This document shows positions 11,648 through 42,851 of a stretch of DNA of 64,000 bases, one piece after another. How positions within the stretch are numbered: position 1 is the first letter of the stretch; every line of letters begins with the position of its first letter. This DNA comes from Erinaceus europaeus. Taxonomy: Eukaryota > Chordata > Mammalia > Eulipotyphla > Erinaceidae. The DNA is taken from assembly GCF_950295315.1 (NCBI RefSeq), contig NC_080162.1, forward strand, positions 75,027,843 to 75,091,842, given 5' to 3'. Under the pieces are notes generated by a model. The model was given only the letters and a program-made list of their open reading frames with translations, ran no database searches and was not told where the DNA came from. The position numbers and the translations under genes are program-made.

Positions 11648-11865
11648 GGACCAGGCAGTGGCACACCTGGTTAAGCGCACACATTATAGTGTGGAAGGAT
11701 GCAGGTCCAAGCCCCTGGCCCCCACTTACAGAGGGGAAGCTTCATGAGTGACAAAGTATTCCCAAATGGTGAAGTAGGGCTGCATATCTCTCTCTGTCTC
11801 TTTCCTTCTCTATCTCCTCCTCCCTTCTCACTTTATGTCTCTATTGAATAAATAACTTACTTAAG
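11648..11865 (+). repeat. SINE B, sense
   Basis: Head 'ggcacacctggttaagcgca', body with an internal duplication around 'agtgacaaagtattcccaa', tail 'ttgaataaataac'. Confidence 0.8.
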
Positions 11866-11869
11866 AAGA

Positions 11870-12379
11870 GAGAGATGCTAGAGCAAGAAACTACCTTCCA
11901 CTACCTGCTACTGCTCTGAAGATGAGAGAATTCAACACTGGCCCAAAGACCTAGAAGGGAGTTTTGATGTCTGGGAGCAGAGTCAGGAATTGGGCTGCAC
12001 ATCCTGGCCTCTTCCTGTTGGCTTAGCAGACTCATGGCCATTTTACTTCCTGTCATTGGGAGGTGACAGGCAGGAAATAGGGGAGCTGGAAGGAGTAGCT
12101 ACGTGGGCTGCCACTAAGCACCCTGCTCATTTCTCCTCCCACCACAGGAGGCTAGGAAGAGGGAGAGCTGTTAGCTGAGAATTTCCTCACACACAAAGGC
12201 AGTGGGGAGCACTGGTCCTTCCTCCAGTGAGAAGTGACCTGACATAACCACACTTTCAGAAAACAAACAAAACGTTTCTGCTGCTTTGCTATGTGTATGA
12301 CCCAGATTTGAGCCCAGCCACCACCACGTTGAAGGAAGCATCAGTGTTATGGTGTCTCTCCTTCTCTCCCTCTTCCTCC
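11870..12379. other. Unique block with several ETS-like motifs
   Basis: Repeat-free stretch about 3 kb before the CCM2L start codon. It carries GGAA/TTCC cores in good ETS-like context, for example 'tacttcctgtca' (about 12045) and 'caggaaatag' (about 12072). CCM2L is described as endothelial, and ETS factors commonly drive such genes, so a regulatory role is possible but inferred only from these motifs. Confidence 0.25.
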
Positions 12380-12646
12380 TCTTTATTTATTTATTCCCTT
12401 TTTTTGCACTTGTTTTATTGTTGTAGTTATTATTGTTGTTGTTGATATCATCGTTGTTGGATAGGACAGAGAGAAATGGAGAGAGGAGGGGAAGACGGGG
12501 AAAGAAAGATACCTGCAGACCTGCTGCACACTTGTGAAGCGACTCCCCTGCAGGTGAGGAGCCAGAGGCTTGAACCAGGATCCTTACCGGTCCTTGCACC
12601 TTGCACCACCTGTGGTTAACCCACTATGCTACCACCCCACTCCCCC
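12380..12646 (-). repeat. SINE A, antisense
   Basis: 'ggataggacagagagaaatg', 'gcgactcccctgcaggtgag' and head complement 'gctaccaccccactcccc'. Confidence 0.87.
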
Positions 12647-12819
12647 CTTCCTCTTTCTCCTCTCTCTCTTTCTCTCTCATCTTTAAGAAAAAGAAAAGAA
12701 AAAATCTTTCAAAACAATATTACTCATTGGTCTGTGTTTCAGAAGTCCCCACTGCGTTTTCTTCTAGGGCCTTATATCTTTCTTGACCCTCAAATTACAG
12801 AGCAGGGCTTTTGAAAAGT

Positions 12820-12915
12820 TGGAAATCTGAGGCTTAGAGTGGTTATAAGCAACCTTCTCTGAATCATACAACAATTCAGTAGCAGAAGTAGGGTCTCCAG
12901 AACCCAGGTATTAAG
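12820..12915 (-). repeat. MIR-like fragment
   Basis: 'aatctgaggcttagagtgg' and 'gtagcagaagtagggtctcc' fit the core of an old MIR SINE in reverse orientation. Confidence 0.4.
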
Positions 12916-13078
12916 GCAAGTGCAGAGGGCTGAGTCAGAACCTTTTCACCTGTTTGAGCTACAGCGTGCAGAGTGCATTGGCCCCTACAATAAATTGCTC
13001 ACCTTCAGGGTCAGATCAGTTAGACACCTCAGTGCCAGCAGCTGCAGCTGAGTCTGCTTTTAAAATCTGTATAATAGG

Positions 13079-13347
13079 AGGGCCAGGAAGAGATAGCCCA
13101 CCCAGTACAGCATGCACTTTGCCATACTTGCAGGCCTAGGTTTGAGCCTCAGCCATCACATACATGAGAGCACTGTGCAAAGGGGAAGCTTCACAAGTGG
13201 TGGAACAGTGTTGTGTATCTCTTCTGTGTCTGTCTCCCTTTCTGTCTCTCATAGGAAAAAAAAAAAAAAAAGACCTCCAGGAGTGGTGGAATCACAGTCA
13301 GGAAGTTGCAACAAAGCCCTAACAGGAAAAAAAAAAAAATCTGCATG
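13079..13347 (+). repeat. Degenerate family E repeat with A-rich tail
   Basis: 'agatagcccacccagtaca' head, 'aagcttcacaagtggtgg', two poly(A) runs and a remnant of the A-long extra tail ('gacctccaggagtggtgg'). Confidence 0.5.
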
Positions 13348-13605
13348 GGGAGTCAGGTGGTAGCGCAATGGGTTAAGTGCAGGTAGTGCAAAGGGCAAGG
13401 ACCAGCATAAGGATTCGGGTTCGAGCCCCGGCTCCCCTGCTTCACAAGTGGTGAAGCAGGTCTGCAGCTGTCTATCTTTTTCTCCCCCTCTGTCTTCCCC
13501 TCCTTTCTCCATTTCTCTCTGTCCTATCCAACAACGACAATGACAATGTCAATAACACCAACAATATAAAACAACAAGGGCAACAAAAGGGATTAAATAA
13601 TTATT
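13348..13605 (+). repeat. SINE A, sense
   Basis: Head 'ggtagcgcaatgggttaagt', body 'ctgtcctatccaacaacga', tail 'caagggcaacaaaaggga'. Confidence 0.88.
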
Positions 13606-13620
13606 TTAAAATTATTTAAA

Positions 13621-13765
13621 TTTTTTTTTTGTTTCATTTTTCTGATAGAGGCAGAGAAACTGAGATGGAAGGGGGAAATATAGAGGGAGAGAGAAAGGGA
13701 CACCTATAGCACTGCTTCTTTGCTCGTGAAGCTTCCTCATACAGGTGGGATCTCCCTAGGTCTCT
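13621..13765 (-). repeat. SINE B fragment, antisense
   Basis: T-run, 'gatagaggcagagaaactga', 'gtgaagcttcctcatacagg'. The head portion is missing. Confidence 0.65.
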
Positions 13766-13870
13766 CCGTCTCTTACCTTCTAAAAAGAAGGAAAGAGGCC
13801 ACAGAGAACAATGGAGTTGTACAGGCTCGGAACCTCAGTGATAACACTAGTAGAAAAAATATATATATTT

Positions 13871-14025
13871 GTGGTCCAGGAGGTGGTACAGTGTAGAAAG
13901 CATTGGATTCTCAACCATGAGGTCCCTAGTTCGATTCCTGGCAGCACACATCCCAGAGTGATGTCTGGTTCTCTCCTCCTATATTTCTCATGAATAAATA
14001 AATAAATAATTTTAAAAGAAAAATA
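13871..14025 (+). repeat. SINE C, sense
   Basis: 'gtggtccaggaggtggtac', 'ccagagtgatgtctggttc', tail of AATAAATAAATAA type. Confidence 0.83.
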
Positions 14026-14224
14026 TGTGTATATATGTAATATACATATACATATCTTGTGTATATATTTTTAATAGAAATAAGTGAGAAAAAGTACTCA
14101 GTATGGAAACACAAAGCTAGCCTTGCTCCCTTTATAATTTTCCAAGAGACAGAAAAATAGTTCAGGACACACAGATAGGTCAATACTTCATACTTATGAA
14201 GCTTCTGATGTATCAAGAGTTCTA

Positions 14225-14340
14225 AGTGCATTTAGTCCCTCCAAGGTCACTCTGAGATCAGATTGGTATTATGTTCATTTTATAGGTGGGGGCCAGAAGA
14301 GAGTGACCCAAGGTCAGTGGCAAGGCCAGGTTCAAACTCA
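14225..14340 (-). repeat. MIR-like fragment
   Basis: 'cccaaggtcagtggcaaggc' followed by 'ggttcaaactcag', typical of MIR core sequence. Confidence 0.45.
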
Positions 14341-14408
14341 GCTTATAACTAAAGACCATGCACACTGTCTCCCCTAAAACTAATAATTAATTTCTAAAAT
14401 ATTAGAAC

Positions 14409-14606
14409 TGGGGAGATAGTGTAATTGCTATGCAAAAGACTTTTATTCCCTGATCTTCTGAAGTCCCTGGTTCAATCTCCAGCATCACCATAAGTCAGAG
14501 CTGAGCAGTGCTCTGGTAATAAAAAAGGAAAGAAAGAAAGAAGGAAAGAAAGAAAGAAAGAAAGAAAGGAAGGAAGGAAGGAAGGAAGGAAGGAAGGAAG
14601 GAAAGA
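14409..14606 (+). repeat. SINE D, sense, with expanded GAAA/GGAA tail
   Basis: 'ggggagatagtgtaattgct', 'ccataagtcagagctgagc', then an 80-base (GAAA)n(GGAA)n stretch at 14523-14606 grown from the tail. Confidence 0.85.
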
Positions 14607-14609
14607 ACT

Positions 14610-15043
14610 TCTTCCTTGAACACAGTACTCTTTGGTGTATGAAGAGTTTTCCCATCCACACTTTCATTTATTACCAGTTCATACAAGGGAGAGGGAAACC
14701 TGGAGCTTTGAAAATGGGAACTGACTTGCCTTGTCAGTTGGGGTGGAATTTGGGATTTTATGACCCTAAATTCAGAGGACATTTCCCAGCCTTCCTCAGC
14801 TCCTGAGTTCCTCAACTGCATGTCTTCTGACAGTTCTTCCTTTCTTAGCTGGAAGATCTCAAGGCTGCACCCTGCACCACTCCACCACCACAGATCCGCC
14901 TCTGCTCACTATCAGACGGGAGGGGCAGGAACTCCAGGACTGGTGGAGTTTCCGACCAGGCAGGAAAACGAACAAAGGAACTGTGGGGGGAGAGGTTGGA
15001 GGGTGGCTGGGACTGTGGCAGGAGTGGACCAGGATTCTTCGCC
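14610..15043 (+). promoter_or_regulatory. 5' flank and probable 5'UTR of CCM2L
   Basis: Repeat-free sequence directly before the CCM2L start codon. No TATA box or CpG island is seen. Several GGAA/TTCC cores are present ('gacatttcccagccttcc', 'ggcaggaactccaggact'). An upstream ATG at 14760 opens a frame different from CCM2L and would overlap its start if transcribed. The transcription start cannot be placed from sequence. Confidence 0.4.
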
Positions 15044-35409
<20,366 letters not shown>

Positions 35410-35820
35410 CCTGTGGCCACTGCCATGTGGACAGCGGGGAACGGACGCGGCCCTGCCACCCTGCTTGGAGTCCCACTTACTCTTGCATATGGGACCCCAT
35501 GCCTAGAACCCCCTCCTCACCTCCTTTGCCTGAGTCTCAGTCTCTGCCCTTTGGGGCTCCGGTCCTTGCAGTACCGAGAATGTCCTGCAGGTGGGGGAGT
35601 ACCCTAAAATTCTGCGCCGTTTTCCCTGGGGTTCTGTGGGCCTTTCTGCCAGCTTCCTGGCTGGTCTGCAGTGGACCTGTTTTGTTCCTCTAGCCCATAG
35701 GACTCAGCCAAGGGAGCGATGAAGAGTGGGCTCCACCTGCTGGCATACTGAGAAAAGACTTCCCAAAGCCTGGAGACCTCTTTCTTCTGACAGTCGAATA
35801 AACTGGCATTCTCTTGATTC
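35410..35820 (+). other. CCM2L: CCM2L 3'UTR
   Basis: Repeat-free sequence from the stop codon to just past the poly(A) signal, about 400 bases. Confidence 0.75.
35797..35802 (+). promoter_or_regulatory. CCM2L: Poly(A) signal AATAAA of CCM2L
   Basis: Canonical AATAAA about 390 bases after the stop. A GT-rich stretch 'gaagtgtgtgaggggg' lies about 45 bases further on. Confidence 0.8.
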
Positions 35821-36181
35821 TCCTTGGTATTACCTCATATTCACTGTACGAAGTGTGTGAGGGGGTTCTTTCTAGGGGAGGGGGCTTTTTAAAGTTATAA
35901 GTGGCAGAGTCTCAGCTGACTCAGATGTGGGTGATCTTGATCCCCAGACGCTGAACAAGTTGTCTTTCCCAGGAGATCACCCCTTCCTACCTTACAGGCT
36001 GGAGGTTAATGAAGGCCAGGACCTGAGTGCTAGTCCTAATACATGACAGGTGCTCAAGAAATGCTGTTTTCACGTGTAACACTTTCCCGTTTGGTTTACC
36101 TTTCTTGCTTGGGTGCAATGGGATGGGAACTGAGGTGTAGGGAGACATTCAGGGAGCTAACATTTTGGATGTATTCACCTT
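35821..36181. other. Intergenic after CCM2L
   Basis: Unique sequence, nothing recognised. Confidence 0.35.
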
Positions 36182-36302
36182 TAAAAAAAAACAGATCACT
36201 AATCAGCTCTGGCTTATAGTGGTATGGGGGATTGAACCTGGGACTTTGGAGCCTCAGGTATGAGAGTCTCTTTGCATAACCATTATGCTATCTATCTCCC
36301 AG
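36182..36302 (-). repeat. SINE D, antisense
   Basis: 'atcagctctggcttatagtg', 'gattgaacctgggactttgg', 'taaccattatgctatctatc'. Preceded by a run of A on this strand rather than T, as also seen at 52260. Confidence 0.82.
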
Positions 36303-36420
36303 GGAGCTCACAGTTTGGGAAGAGAAAATAGTGTTTGTCTGTCACATCTCAGTGTCCAAACCCCAAATGAACACTACCCAGGATTCCATAGCCAGTTTTA
36401 GTGAATGTCTGAGATAGACA

Positions 36421-36452
36421 GAGAGAAGAGAAGAGAAGAGAAGAGAAGAGAA
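36421..36452 (+). repeat. (AGAGA)n repeat
   Basis: About six AGAGA units directly before the L1 copy. Confidence 0.9.
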
Positions 36453-36594
36453 GCCCCCACACCTATGGACATCTAATCTTTGATAAGGGGGTCCAAAGTA
36501 TTAAATGGAGTAAGGGGCCTCTCTTCATTAAATGGTGCTGGGAAAACTGGGTTGAAACATGCAGAAGAATGAAATTGAACCATTTTATCTCACC

Positions 36595-36885
36595 TGTTGC
36601 TATGTTTCATATTGGTTTGTTCCCCTTCCCCCCAACTCTGAGAGAATTGGTTTGGCCCTTGCTAGTTTTGCACCCCTTTTTCTCCCCGCCCCCTATGCTA
36701 AGGATGTCCAGAGTCCCAGCAGCAGCAGCAGAAGGAAAATGATGGAGAAGCACATGGTATGGTGATTTGCCTGTTCGTGAATAAAGATTAAACTGCAGCT
36801 TCTCAGCCCAGCCATATGTCCTCAAGTCTCTCTCTACCGCCGTGACGCTAGCCCGGCCTGCTGGAGCCCCTGAACTTTAACAACA
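36595..36885 (+). mobile_element. Solo LTR (291 bp) inside L1, 6-bp target duplication
   Basis: Begins TGTTGCTATG and ends TTTAACAACA, flanked by CTCACC at 36589-36594 and 36886-36891. AATAAA lies at 36780-36785. Removing it restores continuous L1 ORF2 homology. No internal proviral sequence remains, so it is a recombined endogenous retrovirus LTR. It resembles the LTR at 62613 around AATAAAG and 'agcccggc'. Confidence 0.88.
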
Positions 36886-37056
36886 CTCACCAGAAACAAA
36901 AATCAACTCCAAGTGGATCAATGACCTGGATGTTAGACCGGAAACTATCAAATACTTAGAGGAAAACATTGGTGGAACACTTTCCCACCTAAATCTCAAG
37001 GACATCTTTGATGAAACAAACCCAACTGCAAGGAAGACTAAAGCAGAAACAAACCA

Positions 37057-37731
37057 ATGGGACTACAACAAATTGAAAAGCTTCTGCACAACCAAAGAAA
37101 CTATCACACAAACAAAGAGACCCCTCACAGAATGGGAGATCTTCACATGCCATACATCGGACAAGAGACTAATAACAAAATATACAAAGAGCTCAGCAAA
37201 CTTAGCACCAAAAAAGCAAATGACCCCATCCAAAAATGCGCAGAGGATGCGAACAAAACATTCACTTCAGAGGAGATCCAAAAGGCTAACAAACATACAA
37301 AAAATTGCTCCAGGTCGCTGATTGTCAGAGAAATGCAAATAAAGACAACATTGAGATACCACCTCACTCCTGTGAGAATGGTATACATCAAAAAGGACAG
37401 CAGCAACAAATGCTGGAGAGGCTGTGGGGACAGAGGTACCCTTCTGCACTGCTGGTGGGAATGTACATTGGTCCAGCCTCTGTGGAGAGCAGTCTGGAGA
37501 ACTCTCACAAGGCTAGACATAGACCTTCCATATGACCCAGTAATTACTCTCCTGGGGATATACCCCAAGGATTCCATAATGCCCAACCAAAAAGATATGT
37601 GTATACCTATGTTCATAGCAGCACAATTCATAATAGCTAAAACCTGGAAGCAACCCAGGTGTCCAACAACAGATGAGTGGGCTGAGAAAGCTGTGGTATA
37701 TATACACAATGGAATACTATGCTGCTATTAA
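37057..37731 (+). pseudogene. L1 ORF2 C-terminal fragment, frame-broken
   Basis: Open for 224 codons. It contains L1 ORF2p C-terminal landmarks: 'MRYHL'-type motif [13 protein letters not shown], the Cys-rich '[18 protein letters not shown]', and '[13 protein letters not shown]'. It leaves frame at the extra G near 37680. The upstream endonuclease and most of the reverse transcriptase are absent, so it cannot mobilise itself. Confidence 0.88.
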
Positions 37732-39199
37732 GAACAATGAACCCACCTTCTCTGACCCATCTTGGACAGAGCTAGAAGGAAGTTAAGTGAGCTAAGTCAG
37801 AAAGATAAAGATGAGTATGGGATGATCCCACTTATCAACAGAAGTTGAGAAAGAATAACAGAAAGGGAAACTAAAAGCAGGATTTGACTAAATCTGGAGT
37901 AGGGCACCAAAGTAAAAACCCTGGGGTGAGGGTAAGGGTGGATATTTGGCTTCCTGGAGCAGCGGGGGTGGGTGGATGGGACATAGTCTTTTGGTAGTGG
38001 GAATGGTGTTTATGTGTAACTCCTATTAATTTGAAGTCATATAAATCACTATTTAATTAATATGAGTGGGGAAAAATTGTATGTCACAAACTTTTAAAAG
38101 CACAGACTGAATCTTTTTAATACATAAGCTGAGTCTTTGATATGTTGACTCTCTCAAAAGCCTAGACCAGGGAGAACAGAAGCAACTGGTGGCACAGCTA
38201 TATACAAGATGTTGTGTATTATACAGCAAATTCTAACAAAGGGACTTTTCAAAGTTAATCCAGTTACCAAACAATGTGATGATAACAATAACTATCTTTT
38301 GTCTTCTTGAACCCTAAGACAGCGAGAACCTCACATTTCCACTATAGAGCCTGTATTTCCCCCAGTTCTGGAACCTTAGGGTGGGACGCGCTTTCCTGCA
38401 TGCTTCTCTCAATTCATAACAAATAATATTGCATCCGCCAATCCTAACCTAGTCAACGCAAGGAGTGCCATCTCAGCATGCTTCACTTCAGACTGTGTCC
38501 GGAGACTTCAGGTGTAGAATGACAACCCTTCAGCTTCATTACTCAGGTGAGACCTTTTCTTTCATAGTATTCTCTAATTCCATTCCAGGCAATTCACTTC
38601 CTAACAAAGTCCCAAAACCTAGATATAGACCAGGTCCCGTGAGATAGAGCATATGTTCACACGTATCCATAAACTAGGGCAAAATATATACCTGAAAGCG
38701 AAAGTACACAATAGTCTGCAGTGAGTATCCCCCAACATTTCATCTGCAATATTCCAGCCTTTAGGTCCATAATTGTTCAACAATTTGTTTTGCTTTGTAT
38801 GTTAACTCTCTTTTCAGCCACCAGTTTCCAGATGCCAGCATTATGCTGACCAGACTTCCCTGGACAGATGACCCCACCAATGTGTCCTGGAGCTCCACTT
38901 CCCCCAGAGACCCATCCTATCAGGGAAAGAGAGAGGCAGACTGGGAGTATGGATCGACCAGTCAACACCCATGTTCAGCGGGGAAGCAATTACAGAAGCC
39001 AGACCTTCCACCCTCTGCAACCCACAATGACCCTGGGTCCATGCTCCCAGAAGGATAAAGAATGGGAAAGCTATCAGGGGAGGGGATGGGATCCGGAGAT
39101 CTGGTGATGGGAATTGTGTGGAGTTGTACCCCTCCTATTCTACGGTTTTGTTAATGTCTCCTTTTTAAAATAAATAAATAAATTTTAAGAAGAACAAAA

Positions 39200-39256
39200 A
39201 AAGAGAAAAGGAGAGGAGAGGAGAGAAGAGGAGAGGAGAGGAGAGGAGAGAAGAGA
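39200..39256 (+). repeat. (GAGAG)n purine repeat
   Basis: Gagagg/gagaa units following the L1 A-rich tail. Confidence 0.88.
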
Positions 39257-39500
39257 GGAACTGGGTGGTGGCACACCCAACAGAGTACACATGCTTCAAA
39301 GCTTAAGAATCCAGGTTCAAGGCCCAGTCCCCACCTGCAAAAGGGAAAGCTTCACAAATGATGAAGCAGTGTTGCAGGTCTCTTTCTCTCTCTCTCCCTC
39401 TGCCCCCTTCTCTCCCTCCTTCTCTCTCCCTATCCTGTCCATATCAGTTTATATCTGTCTATATGTAAAAATGCACACATACATAAATAAATATTTTAAA
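39257..39500 (+). repeat. SINE B, sense
   Basis: 'actgggtggtggcacaccca', 'aagggaaagcttcacaaatg', tail 'cataaataaatattttaaaa'. Confidence 0.82.
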
Positions 39501-39539
39501 AAGAGAAAAATAAGAAATTTTGAAGAGAGAACTGGAAGA

Positions 39540-39578
39540 CAAGAGAAGAAAGGAAGAAAGGAAGAAAGAAAGAAAGAG

Positions 39579-39625
<47 letters not shown>

Positions 39626-39636
39626 GAGAAAGAGAG
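39540..39636 (+). repeat. (GAAA)n repeat
   Basis: Roughly 20 GAAA units with a few GAGA and GGAA interruptions. Confidence 0.95.
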
Positions 39637-39639
39637 TGG

Positions 39640-39980
39640 TGGTAGGAGAGCACTTAGTGCAGCCTGAGTAAAGACAGAGACTAAAAGGAAATAAGGCCTG
39701 AATGGAGGCTCACACAGAGCAGTTAAAACTTATTTGTTAGCCTTCCTATGGCATATGTTTATTTAGATGTTATCACCTTAAAGTAACCTTTATATTATGT
39801 TTGTGGCTCCAAGAGGATTTCATGAATTCATTCAGCAAGTATTGACCTGAGACCTGCTATGTGACAGTGCTGGGGATAGAGCCAAAACTTATTTGCTAGC
39901 CGTTATAGTGCCTTACTTGTTCAGGCAACGTACTATTAACCCATTTTTAAGTAATTAAGTCCAGAGTTCCATTATTCATA
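39640..39980. other. Intergenic, nothing recognised
   Basis: Unique, A+T-rich. 'gagacctgctatgtgacag' is MIR-like but isolated. Confidence 0.3.
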
Positions 39981-39981
39981 T

Positions 39982-40257
39982 TTTTTTATTTATTCCCTTT
40001 TGTTGCCTTTGTTGTTTTATTGTTGTAGTTATTATTGTTGTTACTGATGTCATTGTTGTTGGATAGGACAGAGAGAAATGGAGAGAGGAGAGTAAGACAG
40101 AGGGGTAGAAAAAGATAGACACCTGCAGATCTACTTTACTGCTTGTGAAGCGACTCCCCTGCAGGTGTGGAGCCAGGGGCTCGAATGGGGATCCTTGAGC
40201 CAGTCTTGGCGCTTTGCGCCACCTGCGCTTAACCTGCTATGCTACCGCCCAACTCCC
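39982..40257 (-). repeat. SINE A, antisense, with target duplication
   Basis: Complete reverse copy ending 'gctaccgcccaactccc'. The short repeat 'tattcata' flanks it (about 39973 and 40258). Confidence 0.88.
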
Positions 40258-41346
40258 TATTCATACTTAATTGGTTCATGCAAGCCCTTTCTGGCTGTTT
40301 GTTTTTCCCTCCCTATCCAGTTATTCCCCCACACTCCCTCTTTTCCTCAATGTGGGCAGCCACCCCTGTGCACTATGTTCCTGCGCATGCAATACATGAT
40401 GTTTTTGTGTGTGTTTGTATTATACAAATAGCATTGTGTCTGGCTTGATTTTTTTTTTTTTTTTTTTGCCTCCAGGGTTATTGCTGGGGCTCAGTGCCTG
40501 CACTGGGAATCCACTGCTCCCGGAGGCTATTTTTTCTCATTTTGTTGCCCTTGTTGTTGTGCCTGTGGTGTAGTTGTTATTGTTGTGATAGCTGTTGTTG
40601 TTGTTGGATAGCTGTTGTTGTTGTTGAAATGGAGAGAGGAGGGGAAGACAGAGAGGAGGAGAGAAAGATAGACACCTGCAGACCTGCTTCACTGCTTGCG
40701 AAGCAACTCCCCTGCAGGTGGGAAGCCGGGGGGCTCGAACCAGGATCTTTATGCCGGCCCTTGTGCTTTAAATAAAGGTATTGCCATGTGCACTTAACCC
40801 GCTGCGCTACCGCCTGACTCCCTATTCTTTTTCTTAAGCTTTATTCAGGTTGCTGTGGGAAAATACAACTTACTGCATTTGATTGCTGGGAATTCAAGAT
40901 TCCAAGCTGGACATCTGGTGCTTTCTGTATCCATTCTCCCAGTGATAGGCAACTACTTTACTTTGAATTTCCTTTTACTACGAACACTGTACTGAACCTG
41001 TTTGCACATAACCCTTATGAGCTGATGTGAAAAATTGCTTTGGATTTTGTCCCTCAGAGTAGAATTACTAGATTACATGACATATGCATTTAAAATTCTA
41101 TTAAATTTTGAATGGCTCCACTAGCAACACAAGGATGGTGTCTTATCAGCTTTTATTTGACTTTGTAATTTCTGCCTCTGTGTTAGTATAAGGTGGTATC
41201 TCTTTGATGTTCTCACCTGCATTTCTCTGTTAATCCACAGTGTCAAACCCCCAAAATCTGTCAGGCATTTGAGTTTCCCTGTTTGTTCATATTGCTTGCT
41301 CATTATCTATTGTCTTGCCCTTGTTAATGTTCAGAAGTAACTTATA
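40258..41346 (-). mobile_element. Diverged ancient L1 fragment, antisense (pieces around a SINE)
   Basis: 40258-40449 and 40823-41346 have the feel of an old reverse L1 ('tatacaaatagcattgtgtc', 'aaggtggtatctctttgatg'). Similarity is weak and given with low confidence. The SINE A-long at 40450-40822 interrupts it. Confidence 0.4.
40450..40822 (-). repeat. SINE A-long, antisense
   Basis: T15 run, 'gcctccagggttattgctgg', a local duplication of 'ttggatagctgttgttgttg', head complement 'gctgcgctaccgcctgactc'. Confidence 0.88.
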
Positions 41347-41679
41347 GAGGGTTGGGTGATAGTGCAGTGGGTTAAACGTACATGGTGTGAAGCACAAGGG
41401 CCAGTGCAAGTAATTCAGTTTGAGGCCCTGGCTCCCCACCTGTGGGGGCAGGGGGTCGCTTCACAAGTGGTGAAACAGGTCTGTAAGTGTCTTTCTCTCT
41501 CCCTCTCTGTCTTGCTCTCCTCTCTCAATTTCTCTCTATTCTATCCAACAACAACAACAGCAATAACAACAAGGGCAACTGGGGCAACAAAAGGGGGAAA
41601 AAATGGCCTCTAGGAGCAGTGTATTTGTAGTGCAGGCACCAAGCCCCAGAGGTAACCCTGGAGGCAAAAGAAAAAAGAA
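41347..41679 (+). repeat. SINE A-long, sense
   Basis: 'gtgatagtgcagtgggttaa', 'gggcaacaaaagggggaaaa', 'aaccctggaggcaaaagaaa'. Confidence 0.88.
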
Positions 41680-42266
41680 GTAGCTTATAAAAGTTCTGTT
41701 AATCCTTTCTAGGATGCTGATGTTCCAAATTTCTTCTCCCCAAACACTGCCCATCTATCAAGGTGATCTGAAGTAGTGGTTCTCAAAGTTTGCATGCATC
41801 AGAATCTCCTGGAAGACTTGTTAAAATATGGGTTTCTGAGTACCGCTGCAGAGTTTTAGTAGAACAGGGATAGAAGCACATAATTTGCATTTTTAACAAT
41901 TACTTTGGTGATACGTGTGGTCCAGTGACCACACTTTGAAAAGAATTGGTCATGTCATCTTCTTTGAACAAGTTTGTTCCATTGGACAAATCCTTAACTT
42001 CAGTGTTTTCAAATGTATTTGTCCTCATTACATCAAAGAGAAAACTGGAGCTGAAGGAGGTCAAGTGAGTGACCCAAGACTGTACAGTGAGTTGGGATTT
42101 GGATTCATATCTGGTTAACACTAGAGTCTGTGCTCATTATTTCTGTGTTATGCTGTTTATCAGCTACTGGGCTATAGTAGTTGCAGGCTGAGACATTGGA
42201 ACCTAACTCTATGAGAAACCTTGGTAAATTCTTGAGTAAAACAGAGAAGACTAGCGGTAGGACTAA
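41680..42266. other. Intergenic, possible MIR trace
   Basis: Mostly unique. 'gacccaagactgtacagtga' near 42070 is MIR-like. Confidence 0.35.
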
Positions 42267-42408
42267 AGCGGTAGGGTCTGTTTTTAAAGGTTTGAGGTCT
42301 TGCAAGAGAACCAAATTCAGAAACTGCTCACAGTCCTAGCGGTAGGGTCTGTTTTTAAAGGTTTGAGGTCTTGCAAGAGAACCAAACTCAGAAACTGCTC
42401 ATAGTCCT
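42267..42408 (+). repeat. 71-bp tandem duplication
   Basis: Two direct copies, 42267-42337 and 42338-42408, starting 'agcggtagggtctg', differing at about two positions. Not a SINE or L1 3'UTR motif. Confidence 0.92.
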
Positions 42409-42838
42409 AGCCCGGGTACAGTGGCAGGGCTGCTGACAGACACTGGGATAGTTCTTACTCCACAGCTCTGGAAATGGAGCAATTTCCCTTACCCTGAGGA
42501 AGTTCTCACCCACCCCGGAACTACCCTCTTACCAAAGCCACAGAGCTCCTTGCTTTCTGAGGTCCAAAAAGCTCTTGTAGCAGTGCACACATAGCCTGGG
42601 GACTCTAGTCACACTTCCTCCTATAGCATACAGCTACCCTACCCAGATGGCTTCCCTTCATGGTTCAGTTCCTAACACTGCAAGGGGGGAAACCCCCCTG
42701 GGGCTAGAACAGCTGATTCCAACACCTCTTGGGGTGATGAAGGATGAAACTTCCCCACCAGCTGGATGCCCTGGAAATAGTTCCCACTGATGACAAGTCA
42801 GTGAAACTGTCACAGCTTCCCCTGTACACTGGGACCTT
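42409..42838. other. Unclassified GC-richer block
   Basis: Together with the preceding tandem copies this may be part of one unclassified element ('cccgggtacagtggcaggg', 'cacagctctggaaatggagc'). No coding potential was recognised. It immediately precedes an L1 insertion. Confidence 0.3.
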
Positions 42839-42851
42839 AAAACCTGAGACT

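Larger units (their letters stand above)
36451..39190 (+). mobile_element. LINE-1, 5' truncated, sense, with inserted solo LTR
   Basis: Carries the last third of ORF2 (start 'cacctatggacatctaatct', similar to human L1) and a long 3'UTR ending in an AAAT-rich tail at about 39190. The inserted solo LTR occupies 36595-36885. The ORF2 part is broken: compared with the sister copy at 52922 it has one extra G near 37680 and a 4-base deletion near 37785. No matching target duplication was identified. Confidence 0.92.

Noticed and set aside
37057..37731. 224-codon frame considered as a host gene
   Set aside because: It is L1 ORF2 C-terminal sequence within a 5'-truncated, frame-broken copy.
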